Of a DNA stretch of 21,344 nt, positions 1-5,117 are shown piece by piece. Source of the stretch: CAZNKU01 sp964573775. Lineage in GTDB: Bacteria > Bacillota > Clostridia > Monoglobales > Firm-18. The stretch spans positions 1-21,344 of the forward strand of contig CAZNKU010000021.1 in the NCBI GenBank assembly GCA_964573775.1. Direction: 5' to 3'. Both the position numbers and the translations under genes were made by a program. Position 1 is the stretch's first letter, and each line of letters starts with the position of its first letter. The notes below the pieces were generated by a model. That model was not told the DNA's origin and made no database searches. It saw only the letters and a program-made list of their open reading frames with translations.

Positions 1-16
1 CAAGGTTTTCGTGACT

Positions 17-65
17 TGTCCCTATTATAGCATAATGATATAAAGACTGTATAATTTAGATGCCA
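17..65 (+). repeat. Short repeat, left copy (family R1)
   Basis: This stretch reads TGTCCCT, then an AT-rich centre, then AAAGACTGTATAATTTAGATGCCA. A second copy in the same orientation lies at 2872-2919. The 24-base right half matches at 22 of 24 positions, and both copies begin TGTCCCT. The two copies bracket the Nudix, lysR and yitT block. The repeat is plain in the sequence. I cannot tell whether it is the edge of a decayed mobile element or a dispersed genomic repeat. Confidence 0.6.
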
Positions 66-74
66 GTCTTTTTT
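42..74 (+). terminator. Hairpin with T tract at left edge
   Basis: An 8-bp perfect stem (AAAGACTG at 42-49 with CAGTCTTT at 64-71) encloses a 14-base loop and is followed on the plus strand by a run of T. It would suit a plus-strand transcript arriving from outside the window. It also lies downstream of the minus-strand Nudix gene, where its T tail is weaker (TTTATAT). The large loop makes it only a moderate terminator candidate. The hairpin lies inside repeat R1, but the 2896-2919 copy of R1 lacks the matching right arm. Confidence 0.4.
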
Positions 75-130
75 GTGATAGTTTATATTAAGTTGGAACT
101 AAAAAATCATGTAGATAAATTGGGATTTGT

Positions 131-583
131 TTATTTCAACACTTCAATCCATTCATCTTTTTCTTTATAGAAAAAATATTCACTTATATTTTCATCTATG
201 AAAACCTCAAGCATTTTGTCCATTCCTTCGGCTAAGTGCATCTGTTTCATTTCTTCCAAATCAATCCAACGAACTTCGCCTTCACCTGATGAAGATAGTG
301 TTCCTTCAAACTTATCTGTTTTATAGAATAAAACCATATATCTTGAACCATCATCATTCGACCAATCTTTTATTCCACATAATTGAGGAGAATATATTTT
401 TAAGCCCGTTTCTTCATAGACCTCACGAATTACAGCATCTGTAAACGATTCACCTTTTTCAACATGACCACCTGGAAATGTTACCCCACAATAATCATCA
501 TCAACTTTTTCTTGCGCTAAAACTTTAGTACCATCATATATCATACACATATTAGTTATTGTGACGATTTCAGTTCTTTCCAT
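131..583 (-). CDS. Nudix hydrolase, 8-oxo-dGTP diphosphatase-like
   Basis: A 150-residue protein of the usual size for single-domain MutT-like Nudix enzymes, which hydrolyse nucleoside diphosphates linked to another moiety. Such enzymes often clean oxidised dGTP from the nucleotide pool. The Nudix box is complete at about residues 38-60: the glycine of GHVEKGE, seven residues, then REVYEETGL, matching G-x5-E-x7-RE-U-x-EE-x-G-U with every metal-binding acid present. The start ATG is preceded by GAGGTGG at a suitable distance. The gene stands alone between copies of short repeats, with no evident operon partner. A few charged C-terminal residues follow the Nudix fold. The exact substrate cannot be read from the sequence, and RNA-cap or ADP-ribose-type activities are possible alternatives. 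Confidence 0.9.
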   Translation of the reverse strand: MERTEIVTITNMCMIYDGTKVLAQEKVDDDYCGVTFPGGHVEKGESFTDAVIREVYEETGLKIYSPQLCGIKDWSNDDGSRYMVLFYKTDKFEGTLSSSGEGEVRWIDLEEMKQMHLAEGMDKMLEVFIDENISEYFFYKEKDEWIEVLK

Positions 584-634
584 TTAATACCACCTCAAAT
601 CCTTATTTATCTTCATTTCGACGACAATCGACAG

Positions 635-664
635 TATCATTATGATTTTGTCAAGTTAGGGACA
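635..664 (-). repeat. TGTCCCTA-type repeat end, inverted relative to 17-40
   Basis: Read on the minus strand, this stretch starts TGTCCCTAA and contains CATAATGATA. The plus-strand stretch 17-40 starts TGTCCCTA and also contains CATAATGATA. The two face inward around the Nudix gene, like degenerate terminal inverted repeats of a 648-bp unit. The intervening bases differ by an insertion of several nucleotides and no clear target duplication is visible, so a mobile-element reading is only tentative. Confidence 0.35.
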
Positions 665-671
665 AAAAATT
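640..671 (+). repeat. 32-bp direct repeat, left copy (family R2)
   Basis: These 32 bases recur at 2638-2669 in the same orientation with a single mismatch (C663 versus G2661). The shared core includes TGATTTTGTCAAGTTAGGGA followed by a run of A. The left copy runs into the stop codon of the LysR gene. The two copies flank the lysR-yitT pair exactly, which suggests the pair was inserted or duplicated as a unit. Confidence 0.8.
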
Positions 672-1626
672 ATTCAACATCATCTCCAAGTATTTCTTTG
701 GTTATTCTTATAAACTCTGCCATAGCTTTTGTGCAGTATTTATTTTTCTTATGCGCGATATACAAATTTCTGCTATATTGTTCATTTCTGACTTTATACA
801 AAAAAACATTGTCACTGCCCCTTCCGTATTTCAAAAAAGTATCTGTAATAAAACATAGTCCTATTCCGGAATCGGCGAGCGCATATGAAATATTAAGCTG
901 GTCTACTCTATAAGTCACATTAGGTTCTATATTCTCTCCATTAAAAAAATTCATAGCTCGTTTATACATGTCGTTACCTTTTTTTAGCAATATAAAATTC
1001 TCATCTTTAAAGATTTTAATAGACACAGCTTCAACATCTTTAAGACTGACAGTTCCTTTATAAATACTTTCAGGCTCGATTTGAAATTTCTTAAGTTTTT
1101 CATTTATTTTTCTATCTTTGGGCACACATAACAAAATATCTTCGCTGGCAAGAAAAAAGCTCTGATAATCATCTGCATTTTCATCAAAACTGTCTATGAT
1201 TATATCTATTTGCTCATTATTTATCATACTGCCGAGATTATATGAATTAGCTTCTACAAGTTCCACCTCAATATCAGGATACAGTCTGTTAAACTGATTA
1301 ATAACCCTGGGTAGCACATAAGAGGAAAGATAATTTGTACCGCCTACTACTATTTTACCTGTTTTCAAATCATTAATATCATTTATACGGTTCAAGAACT
1401 CTTTTTCGGCAGTTATAATTTGCTCGGCTGTTGCTATATATTCCTTTCCTACCTCAGTAAGTCTTACAGTATTACCCATTCTTTCAAACAAATCAGCTCC
1501 TAGCTTTTTTTCAATATTCTTTATTGCCACGCTAAGCGACGGTTGTGAAATAAATAACTTTTCTGCTGCTCTTGTAAAGCTTTGTTCTTTATACACCTGA
1601 TAAACATAATTATATTTACTAAACAT
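670..1626 (-). CDS. LysR-family transcriptional regulator
   Basis: A 318-residue LysR-type regulator. The N-terminal winged helix-turn-helix covers about residues 1-60, with SFTRAAEKLFISQPSLSVAI as the DNA-reading helices. A linker helix and a periplasmic-binding-protein-like effector domain follow, starting near KTGKIVVGG. I place the start at 1626 rather than at the longest possible ORF (1722): the ATG at 1626 has AGGGGTG upstream, gives the canonical family N-terminus, and leaves the promoter free. The gene is divergent from a YitT-family membrane protein, with two LysR-type boxes and overlapping promoters between them. It therefore probably controls that gene and itself. The inducer is unknown. 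The stop codon lies inside a short direct repeat. Confidence 0.92.
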   Translation of the reverse strand: MFSKYNYVYQVYKEQSFTRAAEKLFISQPSLSVAIKNIEKKLGADLFERMGNTVRLTEVGKEYIATAEQIITAEKEFLNRINDINDLKTGKIVVGGTNYLSSYVLPRVINQFNRLYPDIEVELVEANSYNLGSMINNEQIDIIIDSFDENADDYQSFFLASEDILLCVPKDRKINEKLKKFQIEPESIYKGTVSLKDVEAVSIKIFKDENFILLKKGNDMYKRAMNFFNGENIEPNVTYRVDQLNISYALADSGIGLCFITDTFLKYGRGSDNVFLYKVRNEQYSRNLYIAHKKNKYCTKAMAEFIRITKEILGDDVE

Positions 1627-1638
1627 CCTGACACCCCT

Positions 1639-1653
1639 ATAGTTTATTTCTAT
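1639..1653. promoter_or_regulatory. LysR-type operator box 1
   Basis: ATAG-N7-CTAT, a perfect interrupted palindrome that also satisfies the LysR T-N11-A rule (T1640, A1652). Its centre (1646) would fall near -65 of the predicted yitT transcription start, where LysR regulators place their high-affinity recognition site. It also lies 13 bp upstream of the lysR start codon. Confidence 0.65.
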
Positions 1654-1668
1654 CGTCTGCATAGCAAA

Positions 1669-1683
1669 ATAGTATTTGACTAT
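1669..1683. promoter_or_regulatory. LysR-type operator box 2
   Basis: A second ATAG-N7-CTAT with arms identical to box 1. The centre (1676) is exactly 30 bp, about three helical turns, from the centre of box 1. It overlaps the -35 element of the yitT promoter and lies beside the -10 of the lysR promoter. That is the activation-site position expected for a LysR tetramer bending DNA between two sites. Confidence 0.65.
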
Positions 1684-1704
1684 AATGTAACATACATATA
1701 TAAT
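1676..1704 (+). promoter_or_regulatory. Sigma-A-type promoter of yitT-like gene
   Basis: TTGACT, a 17-bp spacer, then TATAAT: five of six and six of six matches to the consensus with ideal spacing. Transcription would start near 1711, giving a leader of about 34 bases with AGGAG at 1734-1738. The -35 is covered by LysR box 2, so the regulator could either recruit or block polymerase. Confidence 0.75.
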
Positions 1705-1712
1705 TGTGTCAA
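1684..1712 (-). promoter_or_regulatory. Sigma-A-type promoter of lysR
   Basis: On the minus strand TTGACA (plus-strand 1707-1712), a 17-bp spacer and TACATT (1684-1689). It overlaps the yitT promoter face to face, so the two polymerases compete. Operator boxes 1 and 2 lie at or downstream of its start point, as expected for negative autoregulation. Confidence 0.55.
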
Positions 1713-1744
1713 TAGTTTTCACACGAGTTTTACAGGAGTTTATT

Positions 1745-2602
1745 ATGATTAAAAAGATTTTAACAGCATTTATTATAATCCTTTGTGCTTCTCTTTCGGC
1801 ATTTAATTATGCGATTTTTATTTTCCCAAACAGCTTTGCTCCCGCAGGCATCGACGGAATATGCACCATGATACAGGATATCACAAATATAAACATCGGT
1901 TATCTTTCCCTTATTGTTAACATTCCTCTGATCATTTTGGCCTTCTTCATTTTAAACCGCGATTTTGCCATAAAAAGCACGGCATATATAATTTCATTTT
2001 CAATTAGCTCAATCCTTTTGAGCGACATAGACCTCTCCTCTTTTCGCTACATAACTGATACTGGAAGCAGCATAGTTCTCGCTCCAATTGTTGCAGGCAC
2101 AATAAGAGGTATGCTTTATTACATTACATTAAAGTTTAACGGTTCCAGTGGCGGTGTGGATATAATTGCAGCACTGATTAAGCACAAAAAACCTTTTCTT
2201 GACCTTATGAACACAATTTTCTTTTTTAATATAATTGTTGCCTTATGTTCTTATTTAGTCTATGGAATGCGCCTCGAACCGGTTATATGCAGTATTCTTT
2301 ATTCCTTTATAACAACAAGTGTAAATAATAATATCCGCATAACATCAAATGAAAACATAAAATATGAAATCATTACTAAAGATGCCGAAGAGTTTTGCAC
2401 AGAAATTTCTGGCAAGTTTCATCAATCCGCCACAATAATTGATGCCCACGGAGCATATTCCGGTTTGAACACAAAAATGGTAGTGTGCGTTGTTAATAAA
2501 AAAAATGCACCCTATATTGAAGACCTTATTTTAAGCCACCCTGATTGCGTTGTATTTAAAAGCATGGTGGGGAATTCTCTGTCAGGCATCACATATAAAT
2601 AA
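1745..2602 (+). CDS. YitT-family membrane protein
   Basis: A 285-residue membrane protein with about five hydrophobic segments in the first 190 residues, followed by a soluble C-terminal domain. The segment after the fourth helix contains SSGGVDIIAALI, the glycine-aspartate motif typical of the YitT/DUF161 family. The last 70 or so residues (GAYSGLNTKMVVCVV through HPDCVVFKSM) match the DUF2179 domain usually fused to it. The start at 1745 is chosen over 1706 because AGGAG lies 6 bp upstream of this ATG and the protein then begins MIKKILTAF, a typical membrane N-terminus. Function is unknown at family level; small-molecule transport is often suggested. It is divergent from, and probably controlled by, the adjacent LysR regulator. 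It is the only plus-strand gene in the window. Confidence 0.9.
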   Translation: MIKKILTAFIIILCASLSAFNYAIFIFPNSFAPAGIDGICTMIQDITNINIGYLSLIVNIPLIILAFFILNRDFAIKSTAYIISFSISSILLSDIDLSSFRYITDTGSSIVLAPIVAGTIRGMLYYITLKFNGSSGGVDIIAALIKHKKPFLDLMNTIFFFNIIVALCSYLVYGMRLEPVICSILYSFITTSVNNNIRITSNENIKYEIITKDAEEFCTEISGKFHQSATIIDAHGAYSGLNTKMVVCVVNKKNAPYIEDLILSHPDCVVFKSMVGNSLSGITYK

Positions 2603-2610
2603 ACTTTGTT

Positions 2611-2633
2611 TTCCAACAAATATCGACATTATT
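2611..2633 (+). repeat. 23-bp direct repeat copy near palindromes
   Basis: TTCCAACAAATATCGACATT plus ATT recurs at 3053-3075 with 21 of 23 bases identical in the same orientation. The two copies bracket the two large palindromic elements at 2745-2870 and 2926-3047. Confidence 0.55.
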
Positions 2634-2637
2634 CTAT

Positions 2638-2669
2638 TTATGATTTTGTCAAGTTAGGGAGAAAAAATT
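2638..2669 (+). repeat. 32-bp direct repeat, right copy (family R2)
   Basis: Matches 640-671 at 31 of 32 bases. It lies 35 bp beyond the yitT stop codon, so the two copies enclose the complete lysR-yitT module. Confidence 0.8.
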
Positions 2670-2744
2670 TTAATGGTTTATCAGCACTTTTTATCGACAC
2701 TTTTCAAAACCACCGATAAATTCATACGATTAAAATGCCTTCCT

Positions 2745-2870
2745 AAAGGCTTCTCCTTGAGGGGAAGCTGTCACGAAGTGACTGATGAGGTGTAGATTGC
2801 AAAGCAATCGTTATCTATTTCCACCTCATCCACCGAAAGCGGTCCCCCTTCCCCTCAAGGGGAAGGCTTT
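2745..2870. repeat. Palindromic cruciform element A
   Basis: The outer arms (2745-2764 and 2851-2870) are reverse complements at 18 of 20 positions. Further in, GATGAGGTG at 2784-2792 pairs with CACCTCATC at 2822-2830. Smaller hairpins sit inside: GTCAC-GAA-GTGAC at 2770-2782, GATTGC-AAA-GCAATC at 2795-2809, and CCG-AAAG-CGG at 2832-2841. The whole folds into a branched, cloverleaf-like structure. It is markedly more GC-rich than its surroundings. It has no ORF of note, and it resembles MITE-like dispersed repeats I recall from Clostridia genomes, though I have not searched. Confidence 0.75.
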
Positions 2871-2871
2871 T

Positions 2872-2919
2872 TGTCCCTTACATATCAAAGTTTAGAAAGA
2901 CTGTATAATCTGGATGCCA
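2872..2919 (+). repeat. Short repeat, right copy (family R1)
   Basis: The second copy of the element at 17-65, starting TGTCCCT and ending AAAGACTGTATAATCTGGATGCCA. It lies directly between palindromic elements A and B, so the two palindromes may have landed in or next to an existing repeat. Confidence 0.6.
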
Positions 2920-2925
2920 CGCACC

Positions 2926-3047
2926 AAAGCCCTCCCTTGCCTAAAGGGAAGTGTCAGCCGTAGGTTGACGAAGGGATTGTTTGCTTTTTTACAACCCCTC
3001 CGAGTTTGCTCCGCAAACCAACCTCCCCTTACACAGGGGAGGCATTT
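2926..3047. repeat. Palindromic cruciform element B
   Basis: The left arm begins AAAGCCCTCCCTTGCCTAAA. The right arm ends CCTTACACAGGGGAGGCATT plus T and is its imperfect reverse complement. Internal hairpins include GTCAGCC-GTA-GGTTGAC (with one G-T pair) and the perfect GTTTGC-TCC-GCAAAC at 3004-3018. The design, an outer stem with lateral hairpins, is the same as element A but the sequence differs. It is probably a second family of non-autonomous palindromic repeat. A short ORF that crosses it (2914-3156) is an artefact of the repeat. Confidence 0.7.
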
Positions 3048-3052
3048 ATCGA

Positions 3053-3075
3053 TTTCAACAAATTTCGACATTATT
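3053..3075 (+). repeat. 23-bp direct repeat copy right of palindromes
   Basis: Partner of 2611-2633, with 21 of 23 bases shared (core CAACAAAT-TCGACATTATT). It closes the bracket around palindromic elements A and B. Confidence 0.55.
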
Positions 3076-3102
3076 ACTAAAAGAAGTTTTTGTTTTCACA
3101 AA

Positions 3103-3166
3103 AGTGAAGTTAAGTTTGCTACTCTGCCGCCAGGCAGAACTTCACTTGCCCGTTAGTGCAAACTTA
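3103..3166. repeat. Palindromic element C
   Basis: Three interleaved inverted pairs: AGTGAAGTT (3103-3111) with AACTTCACT (3138-3146), TAAGTTTGC (3111-3119) with GCAAACTTA (3158-3166), and TCTGCC-GCCA-GGCAGA (3123-3138). The first two pairs cross, so they cannot form together in a simple nested fold. They would give either a pseudoknot or two alternative hairpins. No gene is associated. This is a third, distinct repeat type in the same 600-bp non-coding stretch. Confidence 0.6.
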
Positions 3167-3207
3167 GTTGATTTCATCAAAGATGGAATCATTATAACAC
3201 ACCAGTA

Positions 3208-3238
3208 AAAAAATGACAATGTTTTTACAAACATTGTC
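3208..3238 (-). terminator. Rho-independent terminator of manganese catalase gene
   Basis: A 10-bp perfect stem (GACAATGTTT at 3215-3224 and AAACATTGTC at 3229-3238) with a 4-base loop, followed on the minus strand by seven T. It starts 9 bp beyond the stop codon of the catalase-like gene. Confidence 0.85.
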
Positions 3239-3247
3239 TTTATATTT

Positions 3248-3916
3248 CTATTTAAATGATGGGGCTTTTACATTGAACTCTTCTAAATTTTTATCTGTTG
3301 GAGATGGCTCTGACATACTGAAATACATTCTTGCCGCTTTTGTAGTACCGAAATCCCTGTTAGAGCCTGTATTCTGCACCTTATTAAAGGCATCTCTGAA
3401 CATAGCATTATGTGCTTCTTCACGGTTTAAAAGGAAATCAATTGTTTCTTTTACCTTTTTATCGTCTATCTGCCTGTATAAATACTCATACACAACCTTT
3501 GCTCTTTGTTCTGATGCAATATTTGATAAAAGGTCTGCGCACAAATCTCCTGTTACTGTAACATAATCTGCTGTCCATGAATAGCCCGATGCGTTAATAA
3601 GTCCGGGGTTCAATCCAAGCAGTACATGGGTTTGTATTTCTCCTGCGGGTACTTTTGATGCATCTACATCATGTCCGTTTAAAAGAGTTATAGTCTGTGC
3701 TATCATTTCCATGTGACTCAACTCTTCTGCTGCAATATCTAAAAACAAGTCTTTGATTTCAGGGTCTTTAATTCTAAAGCTTTGTGACATATATTGCATC
3801 GCAGCTTTTAATTCACCGTTTCCGCCACCTAACTGTTCTTGCAAAAGTGCTGCATATCTTGGGTTTGGTCTTTCAATTTCTACAGGATGAAATAATCTTT
3901 TTTCATGCTTAAACAT
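3248..3916 (-). CDS. Manganese catalase family protein (CotJC-like)
   Basis: A 222-residue ferritin-like four-helix protein of the dimanganese catalase/CotJC family. These enzymes disproportionate hydrogen peroxide, and in spore formers they often sit in the coat. Five residues at the expected family spacing could hold the two metals: Glu35 (GGNGEL), Glu65 and His68 (EELSHME), Glu136 (SEQRAK) and His169 (EEAHNAMF). The site therefore looks intact. The C-terminal 35 residues are polar and extended. The start ATG has GAGGTG upstream and a solid terminator follows the stop. CotJA and CotJB, the usual neighbours of CotJC, are not seen. The nearest upstream gene encodes an unrelated 58-residue protein. 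Spore-coat location is inferred from the family and from the other sporulation genes nearby. Confidence 0.9.
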   Translation of the reverse strand: MFKHEKRLFHPVEIERPNPRYAALLQEQLGGGNGELKAAMQYMSQSFRIKDPEIKDLFLDIAAEELSHMEMIAQTITLLNGHDVDASKVPAGEIQTHVLLGLNPGLINASGYSWTADYVTVTGDLCADLLSNIASEQRAKVVYEYLYRQIDDKKVKETIDFLLNREEAHNAMFRDAFNKVQNTGSNRDFGTTKAARMYFSMSEPSPTDKNLEEFNVKAPSFK

Positions 3917-4193
3917 ATAAATAACACCTCATTTGTTAAGATTTTGTTAGTATTCTTTCCAAATCGATGTGTTTTTATTCCAGATAATGAAAATGCACCG
4001 TCAGCTTTTGCTTTTATGTAAGGGGTAATGCCATATGCGTATACAGCCGCAAACACCATAAACAAGCCATGCGTCACATAAAAGCAAACCCCCTATTGAA
4101 GAATTAGTTGTCATGTTTGTTACTTTGCCAATCTGGACAAATGTATTCTGTGCAGGACCTTTTATCATAAAAAATTGACAATAGCCAGTTGTT
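3917..4193. other. 277-bp gap without a confident gene
   Basis: On the minus strand this gap holds two overlapping open frames: one from a GTG at 4077 with AGGGGG upstream, running 37 bp into the catalase gene, and one from a TTG at 4213. Neither encodes anything I recognise, and each overlaps a real gene. Codon use is unremarkable. It could be a decayed small coat gene (CotJA or CotJB would be expected here) or a long leader for the catalase gene. I saw no clear promoter or terminator. Confidence 0.4.
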
Positions 4194-4370
4194 TTAATTT
4201 TCACCAATTCCAATATAATTATCTATATAGTTTATCAGGTCATTTTCACTGCAAATATGAGGTTTTGATTCATTTAACATTTCCTGCACATCATACGATA
4301 GCGAAGAATAATATTTGTAGGCATTAGGACATTTTTCAAGCAAATCATTCAAATCTTTATAATGCTGCAT
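4194..4370 (-). CDS. Small conserved-looking protein, 58 aa, unknown
   Basis: A 58-residue acidic, soluble protein starting MQHYKDLNDLLEKCPNAYKY. It is predicted to be mostly helical, with an Asn-Pro-like break near residue 17 and no membrane segment. I choose the ATG at 4370 rather than the GTG at 4379 because AGGAG then sits 8 bp upstream. I do not recognise a named family. The NDLLEKCPNAYKYYSSL and NDLINYIDNYIG layout recalls short helical proteins common in clostridial genomes, but that is an impression only. It is the first gene after a strong terminator, so it starts its own transcript, which probably continues into the catalase gene. A sporulation role is conceivable from context alone. 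Confidence 0.7.
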   Translation of the reverse strand: MQHYKDLNDLLEKCPNAYKYYSSLSYDVQEMLNESKPHICSENDLINYIDNYIGIGEN

Positions 4371-4411
4371 AATAATCACTCCTTAACACTTTAAAAACAA
4401 GTATTTAATGT

Positions 4412-4442
4412 AAAAAGGTACGAATTTAATTCGTACCTTTTT
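4412..4442. terminator. Strong bidirectional terminator
   Basis: A 13-bp perfect stem (AAAAAGGTACGAA at 4412-4424 with TTCGTACCTTTTT at 4430-4442) with a 5-base loop, flanked by A and T runs so that it can act in both directions. On the minus strand it follows the Asn/Gln-rich gene by 16 bp and ends the transcript that comes from the gerW/yhbY side. Confidence 0.9.
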
Positions 4443-4458
4443 CTTTGAATAAGATTAA

Positions 4459-4602
4459 TTAGAAGTTTTTGTTATCTTTCTTCTGCTCGTTCTTATTCTG
4501 TTCATTTTTGTTTTGATTCTGCTTGTTCTGTTCGTTTCTGTTCTGATTGTTGTTCTGGTTGTTGTTGTTTTGATTGTTGTTCTGTTTGTTTTCGTTATTC
4601 AT
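4459..4602 (-). CDS. Asn/Gln-rich microprotein, 47 aa
   Basis: A 47-residue ORF that begins MNNENKQNNNQNNNNQNNN and ends KKDNKNF. By my count it holds 23 Asn and 9 Gln, with the rest mostly Lys, Glu and Asp. There is no hydrophobic core, cysteine or signal peptide, so it should be disordered. Expression is supported by AAGGAAGAG 9-17 bp upstream of the ATG and by a strong terminator 16 bp after the stop. Asn and Gln are spelled with both of their codons, so this is not a simple trinucleotide expansion. It sits between yhbY and a catalase/coat gene. It resembles spore-associated or coat-filler peptides only in composition; I cannot assign a family. The composition makes homology searches unreliable. 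Confidence 0.7.
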   Translation of the reverse strand: MNNENKQNNNQNNNNQNNNQNRNEQNKQNQNKNEQNKNEQKKDNKNF

Positions 4603-4685
4603 GTGTAATCACTCTTCCTTTTTATATTTTTAAATACCTTACAAACTTTATAATTTACATTTAACAAAAAATTATTCAAAAAAAT

Positions 4686-4979
4686 TTATTTTTTTGGAAC
4701 AACAATTTTTTTATTATCTATAGATTCACGATATATTACAAACTTACTGCCTATGCACTGTACGGGCTGTGCACCTGTTTTTTCACAAATTTCACCACAG
4801 GTTTCCCTTACATCAAGCATTGAATTTTCCAACACTTTTATTTTTATAAGTTCGTTTGCCTCCAATGCTTCGTCTACCATAGTGATTGTATTTTCATCTA
4901 CGCCGTTTTTACCAATCTGATATTTGGCATCTATTGTATTTGCCAAGCCTCTTAAATATGCTCTCTGTTTTCCTGTCAT
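4686..4979 (-). CDS. yhbY: YhbY family RNA-binding protein
   Basis: A 97-residue protein made of a single CRS1/YhbY (CRM) domain, an IF3-C-like fold that binds pre-50S ribosomes and aids large-subunit assembly. The N-terminus MTGKQRAYLRGLAN, the central KYQIGKNGVDENTI (in place of the family's QIGK-G), and the C-terminal IGSKFVIYRES strand are all typical. The length equals that of the E. coli and Bacillus proteins. The start at 4979 is chosen over the longer frame to 5120: it has AAGGAG 6 bp upstream, and the extra 47 codons would run through a hairpin. The gene is 137 bp downstream of gerW, so it may have its own promoter, though I could not find a convincing one. Confidence 0.92.
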   Translation of the reverse strand: MTGKQRAYLRGLANTIDAKYQIGKNGVDENTITMVDEALEANELIKIKVLENSMLDVRETCGEICEKTGAQPVQCIGSKFVIYRESIDNKKIVVPKK

Positions 4980-5088
4980 TTTAATCTCCTTCAATTTTTC
5001 AAAAATTTTTTTATCCATTTCAAATTGACATAATATAACTGCCTTTTTCACAATCTGCCAGCATGTCAAAAGGTTTATCGACACACTG

Positions 5089-5117
5089 AAGGTTCTGACA
5101 ATGTCAGAACCTTTTTT
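5089..5117. terminator. Perfect hairpin at the gerW stop codon
   Basis: An 11-bp perfect stem (AAGGTTCTGAC at 5089-5099 with GTCAGAACCTT at 5103-5113) and a 3-base loop. The T run that would make it a terminator is on the plus strand, yet no plus-strand gene lies nearby. In the direction of gerW transcription the hairpin is followed by CAGTGTG, without a T tract. It may stabilise the 3' end of the gerW mRNA or stop antisense transcription. Confidence 0.5.

Noticed and set aside
1627..1722. 32-codon N-terminal extension of the LysR regulator
   Set aside because: It would cover both operator boxes and the promoter, while the normal LysR N-terminus and AGGGGTG support the start at 1626.
2745..3047. 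CRISPR array or tRNA-like genes
   Set aside because: There are no regularly spaced identical repeats with unique spacers. The cloverleaf-like folds lack tRNA T-loop and anticodon features.
2914..3208. Two overlapping plus-strand ORFs of 75-80 residues
   Set aside because: Both run through palindromic elements B and C, have no binding site, and their translation only reflects the repeat sequence.
3880..4077. 65-residue minus-strand frame from a GTG start with AGGGGG upstream
   Set aside because: It overlaps the catalase gene by 37 bp, matches nothing I recognise and has a rare start. It is kept only as part of the described gap.
4001..4213. 70-residue minus-strand frame from a TTG start
   Set aside because: It overlaps the 58-residue gene by 20 bp, lacks a binding site and has no recognisable family motif.
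4459..4602. CAG/AAC trinucleotide repeat instead of a gene
   Set aside because: The codons vary (AAC/AAT, CAG/CAA) and are interspersed with Lys and Glu codons, with gene-like start and stop signals, so a pure repeat tract is less likely.
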